Source of the DNA: Ditylenchus dipsaci
Lineage: Eukaryota > Nematoda > Chromadorea > Rhabditida > Anguinidae
Assembly (NCBI GenBank): GCA_004194705.1
Contig: SADC01000048.1
Location: 222,752-286,751, forward strand
Direction: 5' to 3'
Length of the DNA stretch: 64,000 nucleotides
In this document: positions 51,601-63,425 of the stretch, piece after piece
Position numbering within the stretch: position 1 is the first letter of the stretch
Layout: each line of letters starts with the position of its first letter
The notes under the pieces: model-generated
Databases searched by the model: none
What the model was told of the DNA's origin: nothing
The model's input: only the letters and a program-made list of their open reading frames with translations
Program-made: the position numbers and the translations under genes

Positions 51601-54600
51601 TCCAGGCTATCTCCTTAACAGCTCACACTCTTTTTTAATTTCATTTTTTTATTTTAGGAGCAACGAAATGTAGGTTTTATTCGATTTTTTACAACCTTAC
51701 TTTGAAGGAGCATGCTCGTGCATTTCATAAGTTAAGGAAGGGACCAGCAAATTTTTTTGGATTCTTCTGTACTTCTATCCTTAACTTAACTCGTTTTGCG
51801 TCAAATCTAGTATTTATGACCTTATGCTTCTTTCTAAAACTACGTAGTAAATGAAAAAAATCTTGATAAAAACGCACGTAAACTTGATTGAGAAATAAAA
51901 AAGTGCTGGCCCCGCATTTTCTTTGTGTCGGGCACGAGCATGCCCCTTTAAATACACTTTTTTATTTTAGGATACATTTGAATTGCAACGGGAATCTCGG
52001 TATGACGTCTGGGCGCCCAGCAAGCACTATGAAGTTTGTGCCATGCTTAACAGTGAGTGCAGTCAGAAGTAGGTTTAATGCTTCTTGATGAATCAGATTG
52101 GGTCAATCTATACTACCTTGGCCAAGCTTGGCCAAGTATATTGGCCAGGAGTCTTGGCAACACTTGGTCACCACATGTGGGTCACCAATACTTGGCCAAC
52201 ATTCTTGGCCAATACTCTTGGCCAACACTTTGCCAATATTCGCCTTTTGCAGCAATTAGTCGTAAAATTTGCTTACTAACAACTAGGGTCTGCAGGTTCG
52301 GGTTCGGGCACTATTCTGTGCTTCGGGAACATGAGTTGTTTATTTACATTAGTTGTTCGGGTAGATTAATCTTTCGATTGCGTTAATGGTCACGGTAGAT
52401 CATCCACCCACCTGTTAACCCACCTACTCTAGCTCGCCTAATGTCGCCTATCCTCGCCTATCCTCGCTTTTATTCGCCTACCTCGCCTATTCTCGTATAT
52501 CCTCGCCTATTTTGCCTACCCTCGCCTATTTCACCTACTATAACGTACACCTGACCTGGTCCCCAGAATGGACGTTATATCAAAGTTTGACTGTAGAGAT
52601 CCCACCTGAACACTTAATTATCCTATCTGGCTACCTACCCACTCTAACTGGCCATTTACATACCCTACCTGTCAGAACCTCAGAAAGTGCGCTTGAACAC
52701 AAATCCACCTTAAATCCAGGCTACGATCCACCGTCACCAATTTGGATCGCGAGAAATTTTTTTTGTAGAAGCAACTTTAATTATGCGTGTTTGTGCTTGA
52801 AAGATATCCAAAATGTTTTACTTGGGGTTCCGCAATGATATCCGAAATTAATTCGTGAAAAATGGCAGAAAAGTGAGCTTGAACACAAAAATTCACCTTA
52901 ATTCAGGCTAAAATCCACCATCACCGATTTGGAGCGCAAGGAAACATTTTTTAGAAGCAACTTGAGTTCAATAAAACATCAAACAAGAGTTTAATAAAGT
53001 TTGGGTACTATTCCATTGTACCCCCCCCCACCCCCCCAAATAAGGACCTATTCCAACCCAGCACTTGTGGAGGACCCAAATACATAAGCACTTAAAGCCT
53101 CTTAAGGGTCATCCGTGTGGGTTCCGAGGTGGTTATGCCTGAGCCAGGACTCTGTGGAGGTGAAGGCAGAATTTTTGGGAGGGGGCCGTTTCGTATTCGC
53201 GTTTCTCGTATTTGACAAAACTCGTATTCGCAGAATTTGAAGTTGTGTTCTTGGCGTTGTTATTTCGGCCAACTTTTGAAGTTCACTCTTCGATAAGTTA
53301 CCACTCATTTTGTAGCCAGTAAGATAAGCTACAAAATGAGTGGTAACTTACCGAAGAGTGAACTTCAAAAGTTGGCCGAAATAACAACGCCAAGAGCACA
53401 ACTTCAATTCTGCGAATACGAGTTTTGTCAAATACGAGAAACGCGAATACGAAACGGCCCCTCCGAATTTTGGATGGCTGAGCTCTGGCTCGCAGCCAAA
53501 AGCCGGACAATGGGGGAGGCCCTTTTCGCCGAAATATTGAAGATGTTGAACATAGTTTTGAATACTGGGGCTTACCGCATACATAACTCTGGTATTTTCA
53601 TGCATCCAGAGTCACTTTCGAGTGATTTGATACAATGGAATAAATCCTTATTTGGGGGGGGGGGGGTACAATGGAATAGCGGCAAAGTTTTCTAGTGATG
53701 GTTTGTTTTGTTGGGAAGTGTACCTTGTGGAAAAAGGAAAAATAATGACTGCGGAAAAAATAGGAAAAAGTTATGATTGAAAACTCATGGTGACCAAGCT
53801 TGGCCAAGCTTGTTTTGGATATTGGTCACTGACCAAACTTACTTTTTTTTGCTATGAAAGTGTTGGTGACCAAGCTTCGCCATGTTGGTGACCAAGTATT
53901 GGCCAACATTCTTGGCCAAGACATTATAGATTCTCACATTGGATTGTTGCAGACAAATCACAAGTTACTAAATTTTACCAATTTTACGAATATTTTCAAT
54001 TTTCAATTTTCTCAGTATTTTTTCTTTTTCGTTTTAGAAATTATACTTGCTTTAAACAGGGGTGATTGGGCTGGTTAGTAGAAACGAGTAGCGTCCGTTT
54101 TTTGCCTTGATCCTTCCTGTTTTTTTGCAATTTCCGGTCATTTTATTCACATTATCTGTTCATGTATTGTTGTTTGATTTATTTCCGGTTTATTTTTTTA
54201 GCAACATGGTGCGTAAAGAGATAGTCAACAAAATCAAGCTTCTCGTATAGCGTTGTCTGATATCGAACTTTTTTTGAAAAAAAAAAAGGGGTACCAAGGC
54301 AAAAAAACACCCGCTCCTCATATATGTCTGATAATTCCATCCTTTGCTGTTCCGTATAGATCGACTTGTGTCGCCGTCCGCCCGTCCACCTCCGTCTGTT
54401 AGCCGGCATTCCGGCCGTCCTCCCTCTTTTTTAACCGTCTCCGGTTGTTGAATTTCCCAGCGTCGTCCAGGACGGGACGGGGACGGGCTAGCAGACCCGC
54501 GCCTCACTATGCCCTTAGGTTAAGTTGCTTAGAATATCTAATCGGTGGTATACCAAGCTACAGACAAACCACTAAAGTGTTAACTTAAGGGTGACCTTCT

Positions 54601-57600
54601 GTAAAAAGTTTGGACTAGGATATGAAAACGACAACTCTGTTTATGGCTCTGACTGCGGCTGGCGTCAGTATATGTTGCCGCGAAATGACCCTGACTGTCT
54701 GGTGAGTTAAAAGAAGAAATGGAGATCCTGCCAGTTTAGTTACTAGAGTTACACAGTGCTCTAATGATTTCAAAGAATATTGCCGTATGTTTTTGATCTG
54801 TTTATACAGTCTAACAAATTTAAACAACACTTTGAAGTTAACTTTTTAAAACTTTAAAATCAAGGAAAATGAATACCTGGAAAACGAACTTCTTAAAACT
54901 ATCACCTTAATCAGTGACCACGAAGAGAATTGCTTCTGTAAACCAATACCTCCTTGACTGTTGATCAAAATATTTAAAAAGTCAACTGAACTGTTATTTT
55001 CGATTTTTCCTTTATTTAAGATCTATAATTTTTTGAGAACACAAATATTTACAATTCTTGAGATTTTCTGTCAAAATCTTCTATTTTAGTGCTCAAAACC
55101 AGATAAGAAATCAAATTGGCTAAAGTTCGTTATCCGGTCATTTACCGAAATCGTGTTTTGACCACTTTTTTGAGTATCCCAGGTCGTTATAAGGTGAGAC
55201 GGCAAAAGCGTTTTTCGAAAAAATTTTTGACCGAAATTTGATTTTTTCTCCTAGGTTCCCCGGGGTAGCCCAGCCTAAAAAAGCCTCTGGATACCATAAA
55301 AAGATTGAATTTGAACATAGTTTTGTGAACTGGGGCCTACGGCATAATAAACTATGGTATGCATATTGTTTTTAATTTCGAGTGATTTGTGTCAAAGTAT
55401 GTCTGTGTGTGCATCTTAACTTCGAATCCCCTCCATGGATCCAGAGTCACTTTCGAGTGATTTGTGTCTAAGGTATGGGGGTGTGCGCATCTCAACTCTA
55501 AGCATTCAAGCCTCCTGCTCCCCTTCGGGGGCGCAGGGGCTGGAGAGTTAGAGATAGCTTTTTTTTGAATCAGTGGTGTCTGAGGTATGTTGGTGTGCTC
55601 ATTTCACTCTAAGCCCCAAGCCCCAAGAACCCAATGTCTTGGCGCAACCGAACGTGGTGCATGAGGCTTGGGGGCTGTCATCCTTTGTTTTGGCCTCAGT
55701 ATCTTCTCTTTTTCGTTCTTTTTTCAGCCGTCCTTTAAGACAACTACCTCTTTCAGGGCGCAGGCGGCTTAGAGGTGGAATGCGCACACACACGTACCTT
55801 AGACTTATACTTTTGTACTTTTTTTGTTCTTTTTTTTGCCCAAAATCTTTTTTTTTGAAAAATGTACTTTTTTAAAAATTTTGACATATCATCCCTGATC
55901 CAGAGTCACTTTCGAGTGATTTGTGTCTAAGGTATGTGGCTGTGCGCATCTCAACCCCAAGCAACAAGCACTTTGCGCCCGAAGGAACCAGGGGGCTTAA
56001 TTGGTTAGAGATGCGCACACTCACTTACCTTAGACATGATCCCGAGCAAGACTTTTGATCATAAATGTAAAAGAAGCTCTTTTGCCAGCTCCAGTGACCT
56101 AAGCGGGGTAGAATACACTAATATAAGATGGTTTAGCTTGGTCTTTCAAGGCAAAAAAAGTCGATTTTTGACCAAAAATTTTTTTTTCGAAAAGTGTTTC
56201 CCAAACTTAAAAATATGCCAAATAACGACCTGAAAAGCTTAAAAAAGTGGTCAAAACACGATTTCGGGACATGACCGATAACTAATTCCTGCCGGCAAAT
56301 TGATCAAATCGTATTTTATTTAGCCAAATGTACCTTATTTAAAAATTTTTAGTTATTTTGCAGTTAGGATTCGACAGTCTTTTTTCAGCAATTTCAACAA
56401 AACTAAAAATTAGACACTTCTCAGCCAAAATAGGCGTTTCGAAGATGTAACTAAAATGATTGTTAATTTTTTCAAATATTATACAGCACAAAAAAATTTA
56501 AAAATATATTTAATTTTTGAAAATTTAGATTTTTTTTTCCTCGCAAGATAATCAAATCGAACAGGACTCCAAAAGCGGATTTGGCTGTGTGAAATTTAAC
56601 CCGGAAATTGCTAACTTTGACTGCGATACTGTGATTCATTCCGGACGCTTAAAGCTCACCATGAATTACACTAAAATATTTATAAAGCCAGGAGGAGAAA
56701 ATTGTAATGTCACTTTAAAAATGGTGTCCACCAAAAAGGTCTGTGAACACAAGAAAAAGGTGAGTAGCATGATTTCTGTGGTTCAGTGTCCAATGAGAAC
56801 AAAAATGTTTTTGAAATGATTTTTTTCAGCCCACTGTAGGCAATGAGCATGTTTTAGAGTGCAAAGGAGTTTGGTCACTTCTACTGCTGTTAAAGACAAG
56901 AAAAAGGAATACGATGAAATAAAACAGCTGCTGGATGAAGCAAAGAAAAGAAATCAAAATTTTGCGCACGATGATTTTGGAAATCTGTGAGTGAAATTAC
57001 AGGGTTATTCAAGTTTTTTAAACCTTTTCTTACAGGCATAATTTTTTTATAGGCCGAATTTTGAAATTTTGTAAACGCAGAAGAATCAAAATCGAAAAGC
57101 AGTTTTTTTAATACATAATGTCAAGAATACGATTTTCGCTTGGTCCCCCCTGTGGTTGGTCCCCCCTGTCTTCCAATTCCGCTTCGTCCTTAAAGTTTTT
57201 CCCGCTCAGCTGATTCTGCATCGATAGGAAGAGATGAAAGTCGGTGGGAGCCAAATCCGGACTGTATGGTGGATGTGACAGCACTTCCCAACCCAGCTCC
57301 AAAATCTTCGCTTGAGTCAATCTGGCAACATGAGGACGCGCATTGTCTTTGTCTCCCACCGCATTTGGCTCCCACCGACTTTCATCTCTTCCTATCGATG
57401 CAGAATTAGCTGAGCGGAAAAACTTTAAGACGAAGCGGAATTGGAAGAGTGGATCCAAGAATTCTTTGACTCAAACCTGTGAATTTTTACCGAGATGGAA
57501 TCAACAAGCTACCAGGAAGATGGCAGAAGTGATTGAGAACGGTGGTAAGTATATGGCGAATGATATATCAAACGATAGCCCGTTAAATTCTCTACATGAT

Positions 57601-60600
57601 GGTGTATTACATGTTGCATTGTGTTGTCAAAATTGTGGATAAAATTGGATTGAAAAAATGCGCACGAACTTATCGATAGACCTAATATATTTTTTGAAAG
57701 AAAAGAGAAAAAGTGTCAGATAACTAAACAGTTTTTTCAAAGGGATAAAATTATCAGATAGCCCTGGGACTCTGGTTTCCAACAACGTATCATTTGCTTG
57801 CAACATTTGAAAAAATCAGGCGAAAATGGTGCGAATCAGATAAATACCCGCAAAATTGGCATAGTTAATCAGCCTGGGCATATTAGCGTGTCACGGGCAA
57901 TTTGAAATTCAGAAAAAGCAAATTTGTTATTTGGTAAAGAGTATTCATAAGCTTTTAAATACATCAGCTTTGGTAGCTTAACTGTAAAATTCAGAAGTCG
58001 GTAGTAGTTGTCACATCTTAGATCCCCACCAGGCCTGGTTTTTGACTGAGTGACAAGTTGGTATTTCTTAATCTTTTAAATTTATCTGGTCCATACTTTT
58101 TTCGAATTTCAAAAAGCCCATAAAAGGCGCTGGTATGCTCTTTCAAAAAAAACTTAATTAGGGATGAAATCTGGCGAGCTTAGAAGAGTAACTTCCAATC
58201 GCTTCATGAGTTCCTTGATCTGTTACATTTTTGCTGTTTTTTAGGCTTAGTGCAAATATTTATAGTCCCTGGCATCACAAAAATCACAATTCAGGTTGTT
58301 TTTCGCTAGTAATGATACAGCAGTATCCCAATTGTGCTCCGCCGACCTAACGCGTCCATCATTGTTATGGTGTGCACAGATCAGGCTTATGATTGTGGCG
58401 ATTTGTAAGCTTTTAAAAGTAACATCCAACTATGCTTTTATAAGGGTTGGGTGATGGCCATATGGCGGAATATGGCCACCATTTCAAAATAGCCGGCCGC
58501 TGGACCAATCCTTTTACTAATTACTATCAAATATTTTCTAGCCGTGGAGATTTGCGGTAGGAGTGACTATAAAAATGACCGGGTTGAGGCATATGGTCGA
58601 TTTCAAATGACCGTACAGGCTCGATATCGAAGACAACTTAACTGTACAGTCAACCGCACAGCCACAGTTCACGGTCAGCATATGTCGAGCGTATGCTCAA
58701 GACTAGGCGGCCACAAAAAATGAATTGTCGCGTTTCTAATAAGTAGCTCCGAGTTCTAAATAGATTGGAAAAGTGCCCTTGGTTGGTAATTAAAAGAAAG
58801 GTTATTACTGACATCGATTTGACAAAAGAAATCGATAAGGCAAGATTCTAGAGACGCACAGTTTTCCGAAAATTTTTGAGTATTTTAGATCACGCTAGTT
58901 CATGTGCTATTCTTTTAGTTTTGACATCCACATGAAGAAAAGATGTCACATAAGTGTGCCGCTCAATAAATTGGGATGCAGAGAGACTGAGTACCCGCTG
59001 ATGAATGATGGAAAAAGCCCGAAAGAGGAGTTGTACCTGAGCTATGGCGCAAAGAAGAACTGTGGTGGTAGAAAGGCAGTTATCAAGATTGTAAGTATTT
59101 TTTTTTGAAAAATATCATTAAAAATATTTCAAGCTTTTGCATACACATTTATTGATTTCTTATATTCCAACTCTTTAATCACACTCTTTTATAATAAAGG
59201 ACCATCCTTAAAATGGTATAAACTCGAATTTAACTTTTTACGAATTTTCAAACTCCTACCAATTCTGTTTTTTTATAATTGTTATCGCCTTTTTGCTTTA
59301 GCTCTAGGTGTTTTTTTAAGCTTTTTCAAGAATTTGTGTGCTTAAAGGCATTAACATAGACAGTGAATAAGATGAAAAGCTATTCCAATCTTTCTTCCAG
59401 GCTGGTCAGGATCTTATTCGGTGTACTCTTGGTTGGAAGACGCTCTTAAAATCAACGCTCTAGACTTTTACAAAGGAAAATACACTTACAGCCTTATTCA
59501 TAGTTTTGGAAAGACCATAGGTGGCAAAAAATCTGAGGAAGACTCAAAAGTCGACAAAACATCAAGCAGGAGCACTCTGGTACAAGTCTAAGCGTCGGCA
59601 TGTTATCTACATTTGGTGCTACAGGAATAGCTTGCAACACAGTAAGCCGAGAGCTCAAAGTAGGTTTTTTGGCAGATGAAAATGCTTAGTACCTCTTAAA
59701 TTTTTTTCTAAACTTTTTGACTATTGCATAAACTATATAAGATGTGTCAACCATGAAAATAACATCGACTATGAAAATTTTATATTGACTATGTAAAACA
59801 TGCTGACTTTTTGAAATTCGTTGACTATACTTTTCCCAGCTCGGCTGCCTAAATATGGCCCGTGCACATGCCTCATTGGCTGGAAGGGTTTTCAAGCTTG
59901 CTCAAATTTTACACTTGGAGTCAACCCTACTAAAAAGCATACGTGATGCATTCACGCTATTCATGCAGCTTGTTTTTGCCACTGTCTGTAGAAAAATTCC
60001 AGTGCTTCAAAATAGTAAAAAAAGAGTCTTTTACTTTGTAAAGACCTCTCCCTGAAAAAAATTCAACTCAATATGCATAAACTCGATTTCAGCATACGGT
60101 AAATTCAGAAGCTTTTGGTTTTGGCATTTTGATCGACTTTCTTAATGGATTAATGTCCAGCCTAGTATATTTGCTTATAAAACTGCTCTTTACTTTTTAA
60201 CTAACTGTCGAACTTCCAATTCCACTCAAGACAACAAACATTCGAATACTCAGAAATTAAATTTTGTTCAAATATTTGTTGTCTTGAGTGGAATTCGAAA
60301 TCGGCACAATTTACAAGCAAATTGAACAAGCTGAGCAGTTTTAGCTGAAATATCAGCGTGAATGGCATATGCGCAAGAGAACAAACATTCGACCACTATC
60401 ACAGACAGCTGGATCAGTACCAACACCGAAAATTCACCAGTAAGTTGGAGTGCCAAAGCGGATACATTCATTGGGTTGAGCAGCTGCAGGTGGACTGTCT
60501 ATTGTGTCCTGGAATTCCAACAACATTAGGGTCTGGTCAACCACCAATGCCAATGCAACTAGCTTTGAGGAGGAGGAATCGATTTTGAAAATGGCCAATA

Positions 60601-60724
60601 TCACTATGACTCGTCTAGTAGCTGAGGACCAGGAAAAGCCACAAAAAGAAAAAGCCGGAAATGACTCAAAGAGTAATGGTTGTAGTAGTAGTATTTTGCT
60701 TGCTGGATTGATTTTAGTTTGGTG
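48651..60724 (+). CDS. secreted, probably GPI-anchored protein of unknown family, multi-exon
   Basis: Start ATG at 48651 follows TTTTTCAG AAA, a trans-splice-like site. Exons: S1 48651-48785 (signal peptide [18 protein letters not shown], ends QAETC), S2 51971-52052 ([25 protein letters not shown]), S3 56548-56759 ([18 protein letters not shown] to KKVCEHKKK), S4 56830-56986 ([17 protein letters not shown]), S5 58919-59090 ([28 protein letters not shown]), S6 from 59401 to about 59640, S7 near 59841, last exon about 60346-60724. Phases agree S1-S2-S3 and S4-S5, a strong sign of one gene despite introns up to 4.5 kb full of MITEs. S4 and S6 each need one or two added bases (several at homopolymers) to stay open. 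The C-terminus [11 protein letters not shown] + [10 protein letters not shown] looks like a GPI-attachment signal. S7 and the start of the last exon are uncertain. Confidence 0.5.
48981..49110. mobile_element. CCGTA-family MITE, truncated
   Basis: CCGTATTTCCTCTAATAAGC and tandem GCTCTAATAAGCGC, then the same body as 49639-49879 until ACTCCCACGAG, where the duplicated foldback begins. The right half is missing. Confidence 0.7.
49111..49616. repeat. second, truncated copy of the 47.2-kb nested foldback
   Basis: About 500 bases nearly identical to 47365-47877, including the nested CAGGGTGTGTCAG element (49307-49537, central hairpin 49401-49445). It lacks the left arm and begins inside the truncated MITE at 48981. 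Confidence 0.9.
49639..49879. mobile_element. 241-bp CCGTA-family MITE
   Basis: CCGTATTTCCTCTAATAAGC and, inverted, CCGTATTTCCTTTAATAGCC, TA on both sides, with C and G runs next to the arms. Confidence 0.85.
50411..50659. mobile_element. 249-bp CCGTA-family MITE
   Basis: CCGTATTTTCTCTATTTATT and, inverted, CCGTATTTTCTCTATTAATT. CTCTAATAATTACC words replace the AAGCGC words of the 49.6-kb copy; right flank TA, left flank CA. Confidence 0.8.
51175..51599. mobile_element. 425-bp hAT-type MITE
   Basis: Ends TAGGGTTGGCACACAGTTAA and complement; flanking 8-mers GTCAAGAC and GTCCAGGC agree at 6 of 8. Arms pair over more than 180 bases and carry GTCAGCTACACGATGGTTTT, related to one half of the shared hairpin; centre is TTTCGGGTAATTTCGGG. 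Confidence 0.8.
51700..51955. mobile_element. foldback with GGAGCATGCTCGTGC arms
   Basis: Left GAAGGAGCATGCTCGTGC and GGGACCAGCAAAT; right GTGCTGGCCCCGCAT and GGGCACGAGCATGCCCC. Closely related to 62690-62890. It lies in intron 1 of the secreted-protein gene, just before exon S2. Confidence 0.7.
52110..52225. repeat. TTGGCCAA word cluster
   Basis: Eight or so CTTGGCCAA words with GGTCACCACATGTGGGTCAC. A related cluster is at 53785-53925. Confidence 0.7.
52285..52620. repeat. TCGCCTA repeat, copy 2
   Basis: Collinear with 9796-10190: ACTAGGGTCTGCAGG start, GTTCGGGTAGATTAATC, tandem TCGCCTATCC units, CGTACACCTGACCTGGTCCC end. Confidence 0.75.
53165..53470. mobile_element. 0.3-kb foldback with shared central hairpin (third terminus type)
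   Basis: Arms: GGGGCCGTTTCGTATTCGCG, TCTCGTATTTGACAAAACTC and ATTTCGGCCAACTTTTGAAG, mirrored on the right. Centre 53300-53344 is ACCACTCATTTTGTAGCC / AGCTACAAAATGAGTGGT. The termini are unlike the CCGTA or CAGGGTG families. Confidence 0.8.
54360..54500. repeat. CCGTCCGCCCGTCC word cluster
   Basis: Same vocabulary as 39500-40190, with GGACGGGACGGGGACGGG on the right side. Non-coding. Confidence 0.5.
54501..55285. other. no gene recognised
   Basis: Intron 2 of the secreted-protein gene by the model above; nothing else identifiable. Confidence 0.3.
55290..56110. repeat. two or more copies of the common hairpin repeat
   Basis: 55290-55560 forward, with CCTGCTCCCCTTCGGGGGCG; 55570-55800 contains the GTATCTTCTCTTTTTCG intron-like block; 55880-56110 ends with GACATGATCCCGAGCAAGAC, CATAAATG and GCCAGCTCCAGTGACCT. 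Confidence 0.75.
57115..57458 (-). pseudogene. mariner transposase C-terminal part, inverted copy
   Basis: Minus strand reads [20 protein letters not shown], then [19 protein letters not shown], which holds the second and third catalytic Asp of mariner transposases (DD34D type), then [13 protein letters not shown]. The rest of the protein is absent. Located in the intron between exons S4 and S5 of the secreted-protein gene. Confidence 0.85.
57361..57560 (+). pseudogene. mariner transposase extreme C-terminus, facing copy
   Basis: Plus strand continues the same protein in broken frames: [26 protein letters not shown], then remnants matching the [11 protein letters not shown] end. The first 90 bases are the exact inverse of 57170-57260, so the two copies form a head-to-head palindrome. 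Confidence 0.75.
57600..58430. other. no gene recognised
   Basis: Intron sequence of the secreted-protein gene; no exon or repeat identified. Confidence 0.3.
58440..58700. repeat. GGCCATATGGC word cluster behind AGGGTTGGGTGATGG
   Basis: Starts AGGGTTGGGTGATGGCCATA and continues with GGCGGAATATGGCCACC. Only one end was found. Same introduction as the 305-bp tandem repeats and 17017. Confidence 0.55.
60200..60303. repeat. foldback GAATTCCACTCAAGACAACA
   Basis: CCACTCAAGACAACAAACATT on the left mirrors AAATATTTGTTGTCTTGAGT on the right. Single arms of the same family occur at 42440 and 46355. It lies just upstream of the last exon of the secreted-protein gene. Confidence 0.7.
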
Positions 60725-61690
60725 ATTGTGAATGCCTAAGTGTTTGGCAAGTGCCTGACTGACCTAAGTGCCTGACTAATTAATAATATATATTTGGAAT
60801 AAAAACTTCTTGCAATGAAACAACGTGGCGTTAAACCATAAAAAAAAGTTTACTTTAAGCATTCCTTTTTAGATTTAACATCATCAATAATTCGATACGG
60901 CCGTCCCTCACCAATAAATTTTGTGGGTTTAAGATTTTAGCCCCACATTCTAACACTGGAAAGGTGAACTGTACTAAAGGCAGCATCTGGTCTCAAATTT
61001 CATCCTGATTGCGTTAGCGATTAAAAGTCTTCAAAACTTTCACTCTGCGCCATCTGACTGGCAAATGTCTGCTAGTTGTGCCGAAGTCGTGTCGTTTAAC
61101 TAAAATGACTGCACAGTCGACGCACAGTCTTGATTCAACGACACACTTTGGCTGGTCCTGACTGCCAAAGTGGATTTCGATTTAACGGCAGTGTGGCGGT
61201 ATTGCGATCGGCGGACAGGACAGGTTTGGATTGGTTGGCCCAATATATGCCGATGTGATTTTATTAATCCATATCTCAGATAAAAAAATTTTTTACTCAC
61301 CAAACTTTTCCTAAATATTGCATCCGCTAACGTCCTGTATGCAAATTACACGTGTTTGTTGTACTGAAAAGGTCGAGATGCATTTGTTAGGCAAAAAACT
61401 TATTTTTAAAGCCATTGACTATTATTGTTGCGGTTGTTGTTGATCTGATTAACTTAACTTAAAAATGAAAAAAGTATAGATATTCCGGCGCTACTCAGTC
61501 AAATGGCACATAATTCAACTTTCGGAGTTTTTAGCGCCACTTTGCCGTTACGACTTTCTGACTTAAGGGATAAAGACGCAGTTAGTGATAAGGAAGATAA
61601 GGTTCAGCTCACCAGGAAACTGCCCATCGTGTAAAATTAAGCACATTGACTGAATTTTTTTGCACCATTTTGTAGGACGTCAAAAATAGT
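60725..61690. other. 3' flank of the secreted-protein gene, no other gene
   Basis: AATAAA at about 60798, some 75 bases after the stop, is the probable poly(A) signal. Beyond it, CAGTCGACGCACAGTCTTGA at 61114 is a loose pogo-like fragment. Confidence 0.45.
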
Positions 61691-61694
61691 ACGA

Positions 61695-61872
61695 GAATGT
61701 GCTGCTAATAGCTCTGATTTATTTTCAATTTTGGAAATATTTGGTAGGATGACCTTTCCGAAATCCCGAAAAATACCATGATACCGGTTCATTTTTTTGG
61801 GATTAAGGAAAAGTCGTTCTACCCAATTACACTGAAATTAAAAATAAATCAGAGCTACAAGCAGCAGATTCT
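61695..61872. mobile_element. 180-bp foldback
   Basis: TGCTGCTAATAGCTCTGATT on the left mirrors AATCAGAGCTACAAGCAGCA on the right. Confidence 0.65.
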
Positions 61873-62689
61873 TATATTATGGGTTGTTCAATAAGTTCTG
61901 TTATTTCTAACTTTTTCGGCCGGATATCCAAATCTCTTATTTTAAGACTCACATTATTTTGCCGATTTATTCACGAAAAAAGTCATAAAATCGACAAAAA
62001 AAGGATTTGCAAAAATTTGACTTTTTCGCTTGGTCCCCTGTGGTTCAAAAAACTAAAATGTTCCAATTCTCGCCAGAACAAAATCTCGCATTTTAATTTC
62101 ACATACAAGCAAGAATGTTACGCATGAGTAAAACACAAATAAAAACCGAAAAAATGCGAAATTTCGTTTTAGTGGGAATTTGAACATTTTCAATTTTTGA
62201 ACAACAGGGAGGACTAAGGCGAAACTAAGGCAAACTTGGTTAAAACGCGACCCCTCGGGACCGCTTAAAGATTGCGTGCATCGAAAGTTGCGTTATATGA
62301 AGGATCTAGCTAAGTCATTTTTTTAATTCTGGCGACATAGTCGCTTTAAAAGGTCGCGTTATATCAAGAGTAACTTTATATAGAGGATATATAGAGGTCA
62401 CTAAATATCCAGGTTCAACTGTACATCATTTTGAAGAAGCGACATCAAGAAAACCGACCAGTTAGTCAATTAGAAAAATTACGGTATGCTTTCGATTTGT
62501 TGTAAGATGGTTGTGATCTCATATACAAAAGTTAAAAATAGCCGGAAAACAAATAAGAATTTTTTTTGAATGAATCACAACTCTGAGCGTATTTGTGATT
62601 TATGTATGAAAAATTAGTTGAAGCACAAATACTCTCTTTGTTTTATTTTATGTGTGCGGTCTGCTTATTGCTGTTTAACTGAAAACCTT

Positions 62690-62890
62690 TTTTTGAAGGG
62701 GCATACCAGCGCGTTACACTGCATAAGGAGAGGACCAGCAATTTTTTTTCTCACCATTTTTTCTGTAAGCGTTCTACCTGATCCAACGAAAGTTTTCTCT
62801 ACCTTCTTTTGAAATTATGATAAAGTCATAAATATCAGATTGACATTTGACACAATTGCTGGTCCCCGGTGTAACTCGCTGGTATATTCT
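62690..62890. mobile_element. foldback with GGACCAGCAATT arms
   Basis: GCATACCAGCGCGTTACACT and GAGGACCAGCAATT mirrored by AATTGCTGGTCCCCGGTGTA and CGCTGGTATA. Same family as 51700-51955. Confidence 0.7.
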
Positions 62891-63420
62891 TTGAAAAACC
62901 AGCATATACCTTTATTTTTTTTAATATTATATTCACCCTTGTTTGTGTAATGTATCAATATATACGTATGTAAGTATTTAAGAGTCTGAAAGTCTGAGTG
63001 CATAACACTTCGCGCCGAATATTCAAATAATAATCATATAATAAATCGAAAAAGTTGTTGTTTCTCTAGCTTTCTTCGCTACTCCGTTAGGTTTGCTTCT
63101 CTGGGACGGCGAGAATTCCACGAAAAACAATTCCTTGGAGAATAATTCCGAGAAATTTGATTTTTGACGTATTTTCTGGTCAAAACTAAATTCTGACACC
63201 GGATTCGTGTTCAGCAAGGTCGATTTATATATTCAATTTGCAAAAAATTCGGGTGTCTAAAAATTGACTTCGACATTAAGATATATATTCGGCATACGGT
63301 AAAAAAAATTTGCAAAAATTTTATATATATGTGAAAAATGAGCTCAACTTTTACGTCCACTTTTGCTAATTTTTAAATTTGTAAGTTTGGATTTTTCGAA
63401 AAATATATTTTTAATATTTT
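62891..63420. other. no gene; likely promoter region of the 63.4-kb gene
   Basis: A+T-rich. No recognised element. Confidence 0.3.
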
Positions 63421-63425
63421 AAGCT

